Notes: generated by a model from the sequence alone, not told the origin. Numbered from the stretch's first letter, positions 1-9,259 are shown. The stretch: DNA of 64,000 nucleotides from Azoarcus sp. DD4 (GCF_006496635.1 NZ_CP022958.1:434001-498000); one strand, 5' to 3'. A program made the numbers and translations.

Positions 1-133
1 GGAGGCAATTTCGGCTCGGCGCGATGGCGGTCCGTATTGTGGACATCCGCAATTGCCGGGCGGTGACGGGGCGCCGAACAATGGGCCGCTCTCCCCCCGC
101 ACGCGTAGCGTGCCAGTCCAGGACGATACGCCC

Positions 134-1267
134 ATGCCCACGCTGTTCCGCCGATTCCGCCTTCTCGCCAGCGTGCTGGCGGTCCTTGTCCCGCTTGGGG
201 CCGCCGCGCAGGGGCGCGAGCTGGTGGTCGGCCAGGTGGCGCCGTTTTCCGGTTCGCAGGCGGTGACGGGCAAGGCCATCCACGCCGGCATCAAGCTCTA
301 CCTCGACCAGGCCAACGCGCAGGGCGGGGTCAAGGGCGCGCGCATCCGCCTTGCCACCCGCGATGACGCGCAGAAGCCCGAGCAGACGGTGGCGCTGGTG
401 CGCGAGCTGATCCAGCAGGAAGCGCCGGTGGCGCTGATCGGCACCGTCGGCACCACCAACGTCGATGCGCTGATCGCCGACGGCGTGCTGCAGCGCGCCG
501 GCCTGCCGCTGGTGGGCGCGGTGTCCGGCGCGTCGAGCGCAATCGCCGGGCGCAACGTGTTCGTCACCAAGGCCAGCTACCACGACGAGGTCAATCGCCT
601 GTTCAAGAGCCTGGCCGGGCTGGGCATGACGCGGGTGGGCCTGGTGTTCCAGGACGACGCGCTCGGCCGGGACGTCATCGTCGGAGCCGACGCGGCGGCG
701 CCGCGCAACGGCATCAGCCTGATCGCACGGGCCGGCTACGAGCGCAATACGATCAAGGTGGAGCAGGCGGTGGAGGCGATGATCAAGGCCAATCCGCAGG
801 TCGTCTTCCTCGGCGCTACCACCGCGGCGGCGATCGAGTTCGTGCGCCAGTACCGCGCCCGCGGCGGCGACGCCACGCTGTACGGGCTGTCCATCATCGA
901 CACCCGCCAGCTGCTCGCCCAGCTCGGCCCCGCCGGCGCGCGCGGCTTTGCCTTCTCGGTGGTGCTGCCGCTGGAAAGCCAGCAGACCATAGAGGTGAAC
1001 CGCGAATACCTGCGCCTGCGCGAGCAGAGCAAGGATCCCGACCTGTCCGGCCGCTCCATCGAAGGCTTCATCGCCGCCAAGGCCCTGGTGCACGCGCTGC
1101 GCAACGCCGAGGGCACGCCGACCGGCGGCGCGGTGCTGAAGAGCCTGCAGGCGATGCGCAAGGTCGATCTCGGCGGCTACACGCTGGACTTCGGCCAGCC
1201 CGGCCGGCCGGGGTCGAGCTACGTCGATTTCGCCATGCTGGGCGATGGCGGCAAGGTGGTGCACTAA
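134..1267 (+). CDS. ABC transporter periplasmic substrate-binding protein, branched-chain type
   Basis: This 377-residue protein begins with a typical signal peptide (RRFRLLASVLAVLVPLGAAA then Q), so it should be exported. The mature part starts with VVGQVAPFSGSQAVTG and follows the Leu/Ile/Val-binding fold of the Peripla_BP_6 family (two alpha/beta lobes, VALIGTVGTTN near residue 110). The frame opens further upstream, but I start at 134 because only that ATG puts the signal peptide at the N-terminus. No permease or ATPase gene is adjacent, so it is either an orphan binding protein or belongs to genes left of the window. The ligand cannot be told from sequence; family members bind amino acids, amides or aromatic acids. 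Confidence 0.85.
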   Translation: MPTLFRRFRLLASVLAVLVPLGAAAQGRELVVGQVAPFSGSQAVTGKAIHAGIKLYLDQANAQGGVKGARIRLATRDDAQKPEQTVALVRELIQQEAPVALIGTVGTTNVDALIADGVLQRAGLPLVGAVSGASSAIAGRNVFVTKASYHDEVNRLFKSLAGLGMTRVGLVFQDDALGRDVIVGADAAAPRNGISLIARAGYERNTIKVEQAVEAMIKANPQVVFLGATTAAAIEFVRQYRARGGDATLYGLSIIDTRQLLAQLGPAGARGFAFSVVLPLESQQTIEVNREYLRLREQSKDPDLSGRSIEGFIAAKALVHALRNAEGTPTGGAVLKSLQAMRKVDLGGYTLDFGQPGRPGSSYVDFAMLGDGGKVVH

Positions 1268-1292
1268 GCCTTGCGCCCCGCGGCGGCGTCTT

Positions 1293-1766
1293 TCAGCCGG
1301 CCGCCAGCACCCGCCGCATCCGCGCATTGCGCAGCCGCTCGCCGCGCACCGTCACCACCTGTTCGCTCACGATCGTGAAGCCGTGGCGGCGGAAGAAGGG
1401 CTGGGCTGTCAGGCTGACGTCGGCATACAGCTGCGCCAGGCCGAGCGTGCCCGCATGCTGCTCGATGGCCCGCATCAGCGCGGCGCCTACACCGCGGCCG
1501 GCGGCGAAGCCCGCCACGAAGAACTGGTCGATGTAGCCGTCGGCCTGCACATCGGCATAGCCGGCGATGCGGCCGTCCAGCTCCGCCACCCAGGGCGCGT
1601 TGCGTGCGATGCGCGTCTCCCACGCCGCACCCGGATACACCGCCGGTGCCCAGGCGTCGATCTGCGCCGGCGAGTAGTCTGCGCTGGCCGTTTCCCGCAC
1701 CGAGGACTGGAACACCGCCCACAGCGCGCGGGCTTCGCCTTCGGCCAGCGGCCGGATCCGGATCAT
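1293..1766 (-). CDS. GNAT family N-acetyltransferase
   Basis: A 157-residue single-domain GNAT protein. The acetyl-CoA binding signature is visible as FVAGFAAGRGVGAALM, followed by the usual YADVSLTAQPFFRRHGF segment. Family members transfer an acetyl group from acetyl-CoA to an amine; the substrate here is unknown. Its ATG overlaps the stop codon of the upstream acetyltransferase gene (ATGA), so the two are probably translationally coupled in one transcript. Confidence 0.85.
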   Translation of the reverse strand: MIRIRPLAEGEARALWAVFQSSVRETASADYSPAQIDAWAPAVYPGAAWETRIARNAPWVAELDGRIAGYADVQADGYIDQFFVAGFAAGRGVGAALMRAIEQHAGTLGLAQLYADVSLTAQPFFRRHGFTIVSEQVVTVRGERLRNARMRRVLAAG

Positions 1767-2224
1767 GGGTGTTCTCCCGCGGCCGTCCGTGCGGCGGCGC
1801 GCCGCCATACCCAAAGTTCCCCGGCTTCCGGATGCATCAGGTTGCCGGCCCGCTCGAAGCCGAGCTTGTCGAGGACGCGGCCGGATGCGTGGTTGTCCGG
1901 CTGGCTGGACGCCCTCACCACCGGCACGCCGTGTTCGGCGGCAATCGCGATCAGCGCTGCGGCCATGCGTGTCGCCACGCCCTGGCCTTCGTTTTCCGGG
2001 AAGGTGAAGTAGGCGATCTCCACGCCGTCGTCGTCGGGCGGCGCCTTGAAGGCGCAGGCGCCAACCAGGCTGCCCGCTTCCTCCGCCAGGTAGGCCATCC
2101 ACGGCGACACCGGGCCAGCGGCCGGGTAATTCGCCAGATTGGCCTCGCACAGCGCGCGCAGGAAAGCGGAGCCGGCTACCGGGCTGGTCGCGAGGAGAGC
2201 ATGGGTGATGGGGATCAGGGGCAT
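1763..2224 (-). CDS. GNAT family N-acetyltransferase
   Basis: A 153-residue GNAT-fold protein. Visible family features are VEIAYFTFPENEGQGVATRM (the acetyl-CoA pyrophosphate-binding loop, Q/RxxGxG/A type) and the C-terminal SQPDNHASGRVLDKLGF segment shared with ribosomal-protein-acetylating and stress-type members. The frame is open further upstream, but the ATG at 2224 starts at the expected N-terminal beta strand. It forms a two-gene unit with the acetyltransferase that follows it, with a four-base overlap. Substrate unknown. Confidence 0.8.
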   Translation of the reverse strand: MPLIPITHALLATSPVAGSAFLRALCEANLANYPAAGPVSPWMAYLAEEAGSLVGACAFKAPPDDDGVEIAYFTFPENEGQGVATRMAAALIAIAAEHGVPVVRASSQPDNHASGRVLDKLGFERAGNLMHPEAGELWVWRRAAARTAAGEHP

Positions 2225-2390
2225 CGGGGCGCGTGCTCGGTATGCGGAAGGGATGTTGAACCCGCCGCGCCCGGGAGGCAATTGCAGCCCGGTCGGCGCA
2301 GCCGGTTCCGGCATCCTGCCTGGCCAATATGTCGAGCACATGCCCAATGCGTTTGTGCCGCGAGCGCTGGACGCCCGCGGCGCGTGCGCG

Positions 2391-2702
2391 TCAGGCCGGT
2401 ACGGCATCCACGCCTCCCGCGTGCGGCCCTTCGACTGCCGGGCGACGCGTCGTCGCATCTGCCCAGGCGAGCGCCGCATCGGCAATCTCCTCCCAGCCGG
2501 GCGCCGCGATCAGGTAGTGGTTGCGCCCGGGGAAGCTGAGCAGCTTGGTGGTGGCGGGCGATGCGGCGTATTTCTGCAACTGCTGGCGGACCATGGCGGG
2601 TTCCTCCGTGCAATAGCCCGCGGCTTCGAAGCGCGCCTGCCACGGCGCCCACACCGCGGGCGTGAGCCAGGCGCCGTGAATGAAAAGGACGGTCTTGGAC
2701 AT
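2391..2702 (-). pseudogene. Alpha/beta hydrolase remnant lacking its middle (nucleophile) part
   Basis: The open frame encodes 103 residues. It starts like an alpha/beta hydrolase (MSKTVLFIHGAWLTPAVWAP) and after about 32 residues jumps to a segment typical of the C-terminal part (TTKLLSFPGRNHYLIAAPGWEEIA, carrying the usual catalytic His as GRNHY). The roughly 150 residues between them, which should hold the G-x-S-x-G nucleophile elbow, are missing, with the frame preserved. The simplest reading is an in-frame internal deletion giving a non-functional hydrolase. It is the last gene of the minus-strand group that begins with the SDR gene at 4143. Confidence 0.65.
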
Positions 2703-2754
2703 GTTTGCCCTCCTTGGGGATGCGGCGGCGCGGCGGTCGCCGCGCCGCCGGCCG

Positions 2755-3357
2755 TCAGTCGAACTTGACGAGATTGAGTGCCGGCAACGGGCCGCCGGGG
2801 AACTGGGCGAGGCGGCCGCCGACCTCCAGCGTGCCGAGGTCGATGCCGAAGAAGCCGAGCTGCGCGATCAACGCGCCGACCTCGGCCTTGGCACGGGCGT
2901 CGTCGCCCGAGAAGAACAGCACGCGCCGTCCGCCCTCGGCCGCCGGATCGCTGGCCAGCAAATGCGCCTGCAGGTGGTTGAAAGCCTTGACCACGCGGGC
3001 GCCGGGCACCCGTTCGGCGAACACCGCGCTGGAGACGCGGCCGGCCAGGTCGACCGGCTTGAACAGCGGAGCCTCGATCGGGTTGTTGGCGTCGATGACG
3101 ATGCGGCCGCCGAAGTCCGGCAGGCCGGCGAGGGCCGTGGGCAGCTTCGACCAATTCACCGCCACCAGCACGATGTCCTGCGCGGCGGCTTCCTCGCGGC
3201 TGCCGGCGCGGATCGTCGGCCCGAGCCTGGCGGCCAGTTCCTGCAGCGAGGCCGGGCCGCGGCTGTTGGCGATGACGGCGGGGATGCCCTTGGTGGCGAG
3301 GGCGGTGGCGAAGGCGGTACCGATGGCGCCGGCGCCGAGGATGCCGATGGTTTTCAT
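2755..3357 (-). CDS. NAD(P)-binding oxidoreductase, F420-dependent NADP reductase-like family
   Basis: A 200-residue single Rossmann-domain protein with an N-terminal dinucleotide-binding motif, IGILGAGAIGTAFATAL. The segments IVIDANNPIE and ARVVKAFNHLQAHLL match the NADPH-dependent F420 reductase-like family, which in bacteria without F420 act as NAD(P)H-dependent reductases of uncertain substrate. It lies between the SDR gene upstream and the hydrolase remnant downstream, all on the minus strand, and probably shares their transcript and the LysR control suggested at 4218-4234. Confidence 0.8.
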   Translation of the reverse strand: MKTIGILGAGAIGTAFATALATKGIPAVIANSRGPASLQELAARLGPTIRAGSREEAAAQDIVLVAVNWSKLPTALAGLPDFGGRIVIDANNPIEAPLFKPVDLAGRVSSAVFAERVPGARVVKAFNHLQAHLLASDPAAEGGRRVLFFSGDDARAKAEVGALIAQLGFFGIDLGTLEVGGRLAQFPGGPLPALNLVKFD

Positions 3358-3390
3358 GAGATGTGCTCCTTGAAGGGGATGGGGGTGGGT

Positions 3391-4143
3391 TCAGGCGGTG
3401 AAGCCGCCGTCGGCGACGATGTCGGCGCCGGTGACGAAGGCGGCGGCGGGGCTGGCGAGGAAGGCGACGACCGTGGCAATTTCCTGCGGCTGGCCGTAGC
3501 GGCCGATGGCCATGCCCGGGCCGACGATCTTGCTGACCGGGCCGCCGTCCGGGTTCATGTCGGTGTCGGTGGGGCCGGGATGGACGGTGTTCACCGTGAT
3601 GCCGCGCGGGCCGAGGTCGCGCACCAGGCTGCGGTTGAAGCCGGTGACCGCGCCCTTGGTCAGGGTGTAGAGCGAGGCGCCGGGAAAGGCGGCGTAGCGC
3701 GTCATCGACGAGCCGATGTGGATCACCCGGCCGCCCTGTTGCATGTGGCGGGTGGCTTCCTGGGTGGCGACGAAGACGCCGGTGACGTTGACCGCGATCA
3801 TGCGTTCGTAGTCCTCGAAGGCGATGTCGCCGATCGGGCCGCCGAGCGCGATGCCGGCGTTGTTCACCAGGATGTCGAGGCGGCCGAAGGTTTCGACCGT
3901 GTGCGCCACCGCGGCGCGCACCGCGTCCGGATTGCCGGCGTCCGCCGCGATGGCGAGCGCGCGGCCGCCGGCGGCCTCGATGTCGCGGACGACCTCGGCG
4001 GCACGCGCCGGCGAGGCGCTGTAGGTGAAGGCAACGGTGGCGCCGTCGGCGGCCAGGCGCTTGACGATGGCGGCGCCGATGGAACGCGAACCGCCGGTGA
4101 CGAGGGCGACCTTGCCGGCGAGAGGAAGGGTGTGGGAAGACAT
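3391..4143 (-). CDS. Short-chain dehydrogenase/reductase (SDR)
   Basis: A 250-residue classical SDR. The cofactor motif VALVTGGSRSIGAAIVKRL is at the N-terminus, the NNAG motif appears as ILVNNAGIALG, and the catalytic YxxxK is in SLYTLTKGAVTGFNRSL, with the active-site Ser in HIGSSMTRYA. I chose the ATG at 4143, preceded by GGAG, rather than an in-frame start 12 codons upstream. The gene is divergent from a LysR regulator at 4255, the usual arrangement for regulator and target, and heads a small operon with the oxidoreductase and hydrolase remnant. It is probably an NADPH-dependent carbonyl reductase; substrate unknown. Confidence 0.9.
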   Translation of the reverse strand: MSSHTLPLAGKVALVTGGSRSIGAAIVKRLAADGATVAFTYSASPARAAEVVRDIEAAGGRALAIAADAGNPDAVRAAVAHTVETFGRLDILVNNAGIALGGPIGDIAFEDYERMIAVNVTGVFVATQEATRHMQQGGRVIHIGSSMTRYAAFPGASLYTLTKGAVTGFNRSLVRDLGPRGITVNTVHPGPTDTDMNPDGGPVSKIVGPGMAIGRYGQPQEIATVVAFLASPAAAFVTGADIVADGGFTA

Positions 4144-4217
4144 GGCTGTGTGCTCCGTGTGTGGTTGAGGTGGAGCCACTTTCGCCGATCCATTGCCGCT
4201 TGATTAGCCGGTAATTA

Positions 4218-4234
4218 CTTGAATGATTTTCAAG
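4218..4234. promoter_or_regulatory. Candidate LysR operator in the divergent SDR/LysR promoter
   Basis: The 17 bp sequence is a palindrome with arms CTTGAA and TTCAAG around a five-base centre. It contains the T-N11-A spacing of LysR binding sites and lies in the short AT-rich gap between the SDR gene and the LysR gene. A TATAAG box follows at 4241-4246. That it is the operator is inference from position and form. Confidence 0.5.
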
Positions 4235-4254
4235 CTTTAGTATAAGGTAGGGCG

Positions 4255-5184
4255 ATGGAAACCCTCGCCAACCTCGAATCCTTCGTCCGCAGCGCCGAAA
4301 CCGGCAGCTTCTCCGCCGCCGCGCGCCGGCTGGCGCTGACGCCGGCGGCGGTCAGCCGCAACGTCGCCATGCTGGAGCGCAACCTCGGCCTGCGGCTGTT
4401 CCAGCGCTCCACCCGCAAGCTCACGCTCACCGAGGCCGGCGAGCGCTTCCTCGCCGCCATCGGCGGCAATCTCGACGCCCTGCAGACGGCCATCGCCGAA
4501 GCCGGCAGCGCGCAGGGGGAACCGGCCGGCGTGCTCAAGCTCAGCCTGCCGCCCACCTTCGGCCTCAGCCATGTGCTGCCGCTGCTGCCGGAATTCCTCG
4601 CGCGCCATCCGCGCGTGCGGCCGGAATGGCACTTCGAGAACCGCCAGGTGGATCTGATCGCGGAGGGCTACGATGCCGCCATCGGCGGCGGCTTCGAGCT
4701 GACGCCGGGGGTGGTGGCGCGCGCGCTGGCGCCGGCGCACATCGTCGCGGTGGCGGCGCCGGGGTTGGCGGCGGGGCGCGCGCCGCTGGTGGACCCCGCC
4801 GGGCTGGCCGGGTGGCCGGGCATCGTCATGCGTTCGGGGCGCAGCGGTCGGGTGCGCCACTGGACGATGCGCGACCTCGCCGGCCGGGAGATGGCGGCGC
4901 CGCTGGCCGAGACCATCGTGGTGAACGATCCGGCGGCGATGCGCGATGCGGCGGCGCTCGGGCTGGGCGTGACGATGCTGGCGCTGCCCGATGCGCTGCC
5001 CCTGCTGGAGCGGGGCGAACTCGTACGGCTGCTGCCGCACTGGTATGCCGATGCCGGCGCGATCTCGCTCTACTACCCCGGCCGCAGCCTGATGCCGGCC
5101 AAGACGCGCGCCTTTGTCGATTTCATCGTCGAGGCCTTCGCGCGGGAGCGCTACGCCGAACGCTTCGCCGGCAGCCTGGGCTGA
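4255..5184 (+). CDS. LysR family transcriptional regulator
   Basis: A 309-residue LysR protein. The N-terminal winged helix-turn-helix is clear (LESFVRSAETGSFSAAARRL, then AVSRNVAMLERNLGLRLFQRSTR), followed by the periplasmic-binding-like effector domain. It reads away from the SDR gene at 4143 across a 111 bp gap holding a LysR-type palindrome, so it probably controls that operon and itself. The inducer is unknown. The protein resembles the large group of LysR regulators of SDR and quinone-related genes. Confidence 0.9.
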   Translation: METLANLESFVRSAETGSFSAAARRLALTPAAVSRNVAMLERNLGLRLFQRSTRKLTLTEAGERFLAAIGGNLDALQTAIAEAGSAQGEPAGVLKLSLPPTFGLSHVLPLLPEFLARHPRVRPEWHFENRQVDLIAEGYDAAIGGGFELTPGVVARALAPAHIVAVAAPGLAAGRAPLVDPAGLAGWPGIVMRSGRSGRVRHWTMRDLAGREMAAPLAETIVVNDPAAMRDAAALGLGVTMLALPDALPLLERGELVRLLPHWYADAGAISLYYPGRSLMPAKTRAFVDFIVEAFARERYAERFAGSLG

Positions 5185-5221
5185 TCCGCGCGCCCGTTCA
5201 GGCGCCGGTTCAGGTGCTGGG

Positions 5222-5695
5222 TCAGGCTGCGACGGCGCCCGGCTTGGCGGCCGCCTCGCGTCCGTCCGCATCGAAGCGGCGGCGGAAATCGAAGGCGTCC
5301 GGTCCGGGGCCGTCGCGGCCGAGCAGGGCCAGGCGCGCGAGCGCTTCGTCCGCACGCGGGCGGTGGCCGTCGGCCACCCACCACATCACCAGGTGAGGGC
5401 CGCTGGGGCGCTCGAACCAGTCGCGCCGGCTGCCCAGCGGGCGCTTGTGCAGCGACTGGTAGGTGAAGGCGAAGAGCGCATCGACGTCGCGCCACACCGA
5501 CAGATTGATGAGCATCAGCGGGTCGTCGGGCACGCTGGTGTTGCCCAGCCGGGCGTCGCCCTCGAAGCGCCAGACGAAGCCGGGGCTGGCCTCGGCGAGG
5601 GCGTTGATCTCGTCGAGCTGGTCCACGAAACCGGCCAGTTGCGGAGAATCGATGGGGGCGAGCAGGCGGGCGACGTTGAGTTGGGCGAGTTGCAT
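5222..5695 (-). CDS. DUF3291 family protein
   Basis: A 157-residue protein starting MQLAQLNVARLLAPIDSPQL. The pattern FVWRFEGDA, LINLSVWRDVDALFAFTY and HLVMWWVADGHRP, with conserved Trp residues, matches the DUF3291 family, a dimeric alpha/beta-barrel fold related to antibiotic-biosynthesis monooxygenases. No biochemical function is established for the family. It stands alone between two LysR genes. Confidence 0.8.
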   Translation of the reverse strand: MQLAQLNVARLLAPIDSPQLAGFVDQLDEINALAEASPGFVWRFEGDARLGNTSVPDDPLMLINLSVWRDVDALFAFTYQSLHKRPLGSRRDWFERPSGPHLVMWWVADGHRPRADEALARLALLGRDGPGPDAFDFRRRFDADGREAAAKPGAVAA

Positions 5696-5789
5696 GGTCG
5701 GAAGGGGCGTGGGGTGATGACGGCGGCAATGGTGGCCGCTGGCGCGCCGCGGATCAAACGAGCTGTTTTCACGCAGCTGTGAGCGCGGC

Positions 5790-6761
5790 TCACGCGGGTC
5801 CGGCGAGCGCTGCACGGTCGGCTTCGGCCTCGGCCCGCAGCCAGGCGATGAAGCGCTCGCGCAGCGGGCTGTCGGCGCGGCGCTGCGGCATCACCAGCCA
5901 GTAGGCCCAGCGCCGCGGGTTGCCTTCGGCGTCCAGGCCGACGGCCGGCGGCAGGCCCTGGTGCGGCGCGTAGTGGAGCGGCACCTCGATGTCGAAGGGG
6001 CGCACCAGCCGCCCTTCGCGCAGCGCCCGCAGCGCCAGGCTGCGCCGCGCCAGCGCGATGCCCTGGCCGTCGATGGCGGCCTGCACCACCAGGCCGGAAT
6101 CGTTCAGCGCCAGCCCGCGCGCCGGCTCGTCCCAATCCAGACCGGCGGCGCGAAACCACGGCAGCCAATCCTCGCCCACCGAGCGCAGCAGCGGCAGGCC
6201 GGCGAGCGCCGCCGGCTCGCGCGGCACGCCACCGGCGAAGTGCGGACTCAGCACCGGGAACATCACATCGTCCATGAAGGGCTCGCAATGCACCCCGGCA
6301 TAGCCGCCAAAGCCCCAGCGGATGGCGAGGTCGGTGCCGTCGCGGGCGAAGTCGGTAATCGCGTCCGACGACAGCACGTTGAGTTCGCAACCGGGGTTGG
6401 CGTCGAGAAAGGCGGCCAGCCGCGGCGCCAGCCAGCGCCCGGCAAAGGAGGGCATCACGCTCACCGACAGCCGGTTGGGATTGCGCTGGCGCCGGATCGC
6501 CGCCAGCGCGTCGGCGATCTGGCGCAGCGCGGCGTTGGTGGCGTGCAGCAGCTCGGCGCCGGCCGGCGTCAGCGTCATGGTCCGGCCCTGACGGGCGAAG
6601 AGCGCGAGACCAAGCTGTTCCTCCAGCGCGCGGATCTGGTGGCTGACCGCGCCGTGGGTCACATGCAGCTCGTCTGCGGCGCGGCTGTAGCTGAGCAGGC
6701 GGGCGGCGGCTTCGAAGGTGCGCAGGGCGGGGAGTGGCGGCAGTTTTCCGGGAGCGTCCAT
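5790..6761 (-). CDS. LysR family transcriptional regulator, GcvA-like
   Basis: A 323-residue LysR regulator. The N-terminal helix-turn-helix (LRTFEAAARLLSYSRAADEL, HVTHGAVSHQIRALEEQLG) and the effector domain, with the WLPWFRAAGLDW segment, are typical of the GcvA/AmpR subgroup. I use the ATG at 6761, which starts at the usual distance before the helix-turn-helix; the frame is open for 56 more codons upstream. It is divergent from the class V aminotransferase gene at 6942, so that gene is the likely target. Confidence 0.85.
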   Translation of the reverse strand: MDAPGKLPPLPALRTFEAAARLLSYSRAADELHVTHGAVSHQIRALEEQLGLALFARQGRTMTLTPAGAELLHATNAALRQIADALAAIRRQRNPNRLSVSVMPSFAGRWLAPRLAAFLDANPGCELNVLSSDAITDFARDGTDLAIRWGFGGYAGVHCEPFMDDVMFPVLSPHFAGGVPREPAALAGLPLLRSVGEDWLPWFRAAGLDWDEPARGLALNDSGLVVQAAIDGQGIALARRSLALRALREGRLVRPFDIEVPLHYAPHQGLPPAVGLDAEGNPRRWAYWLVMPQRRADSPLRERFIAWLRAEAEADRAALAGPA

Positions 6762-6941
6762 CTGTGCGGTGTCCGACGGGGGCAGGAGTGGGCGGATTGT
6801 CGCCCGAAACGCGGCCATCGCAGCCGGCGTTGCGATGCCGCCGGGATGGAACGTGGCGCGTGGCCGGCATGCTAAGCTGAATGCACCCATCCGCAGGCGC
6901 CGGCCTGCAGGCATCGCACCCGAGAACAATCAGGAGACACC

Positions 6942-8096
6942 ATGCCCGGACTGCTGCCCGACATCGATCCCGACGGCCTGCTGGAATTTTCCGTCGTCTA
7001 TACCGACCGCGCCCTCAACCACATGTCCAAGCGCTTCCAGGGGGTGATGAAGGACATCTCCTCCATCCTCAAGGAGGTCTATCACGCCCGCTCGGCGGTG
7101 CTGGTGCCCGGCAGCGGCACCTTCGGCATGGAGGCGGTGGCGCGCCAGTTCGCCACCGGGAAGAAGACCCTGGTGATCCGCAACGGCTGGTTCAGCTACC
7201 GCTGGACGCAGATCTTCGAGATGGGCGCGATCCCCGCCGAATCGGTGGTGCTGAAGGCGCGCCGGGTGGCAGACGCACCCGAGGCGCCGTGGATTCCCTG
7301 CCCGGTGGAGGAAGTGGTGGCGGCGATCCGCCGCCAGCGCCCGGACGTGGTGTTCGCGCCGCATGTGGAAACCGCCGCCGGCATGATCCTGCCCGACGAC
7401 TACCTGCGCGCGGTGGCCGAGGCCACCCACGAGGTCGGCGGCCTCTTCGTGCTCGACTGCATCGCCTCCGGCGCAATCTGGGTGGATATGGAAGCGACCG
7501 GCGTCGACGTGCTGGTGAGCGCGCCGCAGAAGGGCTGGAGCAGCTCGCCGGCCTGCGCGATGGTGATGCTGTCCGGGCGCGCCCGTGCCGCCATCGACGC
7601 CACCACCAGCACCAGCTTCGCCTGCGACCTCAAGAAGTGGCTGCAGATCATGGAGGCCTACGAGAACGGCGGCCACGCCTACCACGCCACCATGCCCACC
7701 GATGCGCTGCTGCGGCTGCGCGAGGCGATGGCGGAAACCCGCGCCTACGGCTTCGACAGGGTGCGCGCGGAGCAGCTCGAACTCGGCCGCAAGGTGCGCG
7801 AGCTGTTCGAGCGCCGCGGCATCCGCAGCGTCGCCGCGGCGGGCTATCAGGCGCCGGGCGTGGTGGTCAGCTACACCCGCGACCCGGAGGTCCAGAGCAG
7901 CCGCAAATTCCTCGCGCTCGGGCTGCAGACCGCTGCCGGTGTGCCGCTGCAGTGCGACGAGCCGGCCGATTTCTCCACCTTCCGCGTCGGCCTGTTCGGC
8001 CTGGAAAAGCTGCACAACGTGGACCGCAGCGTGGCCCATCTGGCGGCGGCGCTGGACCGGATGGGCCTGCGCGAAGCGGAGGAAAGCCAGCGCTGA
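6942..8096 (+). CDS. Class V pyridoxal-phosphate aminotransferase (alanine-glyoxylate / serine-pyruvate type)
   Basis: A 384-residue PLP enzyme of the class V aminotransferase fold. The cofactor-binding Asp is D172 in FVLDCIASGA and the Schiff-base Lys is K197 in VSAPQKGWSSSPA. Good ribosome binding sequence CAGGAG lies before the ATG. Family members include alanine-glyoxylate and serine-pyruvate aminotransferases, and also enzymes acting on aminophosphonates. The gene is divergent from a GcvA-like LysR gene, consistent with control of amino-acid or photorespiration-like metabolism. The exact substrate pair cannot be set from sequence. Confidence 0.85.
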   Translation: MPGLLPDIDPDGLLEFSVVYTDRALNHMSKRFQGVMKDISSILKEVYHARSAVLVPGSGTFGMEAVARQFATGKKTLVIRNGWFSYRWTQIFEMGAIPAESVVLKARRVADAPEAPWIPCPVEEVVAAIRRQRPDVVFAPHVETAAGMILPDDYLRAVAEATHEVGGLFVLDCIASGAIWVDMEATGVDVLVSAPQKGWSSSPACAMVMLSGRARAAIDATTSTSFACDLKKWLQIMEAYENGGHAYHATMPTDALLRLREAMAETRAYGFDRVRAEQLELGRKVRELFERRGIRSVAAAGYQAPGVVVSYTRDPEVQSSRKFLALGLQTAAGVPLQCDEPADFSTFRVGLFGLEKLHNVDRSVAHLAAALDRMGLREAEESQR

Positions 8097-8169
8097 GTTC
8101 GGGCGGCATATTTCTGTAACCTCGGCGTGGGATGATCGCGGCCCGTTTTTTTGCCCGGGCCGTCCACTC

Positions 8170-9225
8170 ATGCGTCGCCTGTTTCTGCTGTTGAGCCTCG
8201 GTTTCGCGTGTAGCTTCGCCGCCCGTGCGGACGAGGCCGCGCTCCTGCGCGGCGCGGGTTCGTCCGCCGCGCAGCCCGTCTACGCGACCTGGGCGCAGGC
8301 CTATGCTGCCGAGCGTGGCGTGCGCCTCGAATACGATGCGGCCGGCTCCGGGGCCGGCATCAAGAAGGTGCTGGCCGGCGAGGCGGATTTCGGCGCTTCC
8401 GACCTGGTGCCGGCTGCCGACGCCTTGCAGGGCCGCGACATGGTGGTGGTGCCGACCGCGGTCACCGGCGCGGTGCCGGTGGTGAACCTGCCGGGCGTGG
8501 CGGGCGGTGCCCTGCGCCTGGACGGCACCACCCTGGCGGACATCTTCGCCGGCCATATCCGGCGCTGGAACGACGCCGCGATCCGCAGCCTCAATCCCGG
8601 CCTCAAGCTGCCCGATCTTGCGATCCAGCGGATCGTGCGCAGCGACGGCTCCGGCACCACCTGGAACTTCGCCGACTATCTGGCCAAGGCCAGTCCGCGC
8701 TGGCGGGCGGACTTCGGTGTCGCCACCCGCTTCGACTGGAAAGGCGAGGTGACGGCGGTGAAGGGCAGCGGCGGCGTGGTCGACGCGGTGTCGCGCACGC
8801 CGGGCGCAATCGCTTACGTGGATTACAACTACGTGGTGCGCCACGCGCTCACCGCGGTCGCGCTGCGCAACCGCGACGGCGCCTTCGTGAGCGCGAACAT
8901 CGACAGCTTCGCTGCGGCGCTGGCAGCCAGCCCGTGGCCGCGTAGCGGCGACTTCTCGGCCACCCTGACCGATCAGGTCGGCAGCCGGAGCTGGCCCATC
9001 ACCATGGGCACCTTCATCGTCCTTCCCCGCCGCAGCAGCGCGCCCGGCGTGCGGCGCGCGGTCGAGTTCTTCACTTGGGCCTTCATGCACGGCGACGAAC
9101 TGGTGAAGACCAGCCACTTCGTCCGCCTGCCCGACAGCGTGCAGGCCAAGGCCTTCCGCGGTTTGTCCTCGGTGACGGACGACGCCGGCAATCCCATCGG
9201 CTTCACCGGGCTGGGGCGGCGCTGA
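8170..9225 (+). CDS. pstS: PstS-like periplasmic phosphate-binding protein
   Basis: A 351-residue exported protein with a clear signal peptide (MRRLFLLLSLGFACSFAARA). It carries the PstS signatures LRGAGSSAAQPVYATWAQAY, GSGAGIKKVLAGEADFGASD and IVRSDGSGTTWNFADYL, which together bind phosphate in the family. No pstCAB or phoU genes follow; the next gene is convergent. It may be a stand-alone PstS paralogue that feeds a Pst permease elsewhere or serves as a phosphate scavenger. Confidence 0.88.
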   Translation: MRRLFLLLSLGFACSFAARADEAALLRGAGSSAAQPVYATWAQAYAAERGVRLEYDAAGSGAGIKKVLAGEADFGASDLVPAADALQGRDMVVVPTAVTGAVPVVNLPGVAGGALRLDGTTLADIFAGHIRRWNDAAIRSLNPGLKLPDLAIQRIVRSDGSGTTWNFADYLAKASPRWRADFGVATRFDWKGEVTAVKGSGGVVDAVSRTPGAIAYVDYNYVVRHALTAVALRNRDGAFVSANIDSFAAALAASPWPRSGDFSATLTDQVGSRSWPITMGTFIVLPRRSSAPGVRRAVEFFTWAFMHGDELVKTSHFVRLPDSVQAKAFRGLSSVTDDAGNPIGFTGLGRR

Positions 9226-9259
9226 GGCTGCCGGCCGCCCCGCCGGATCGGCTCCGTCC

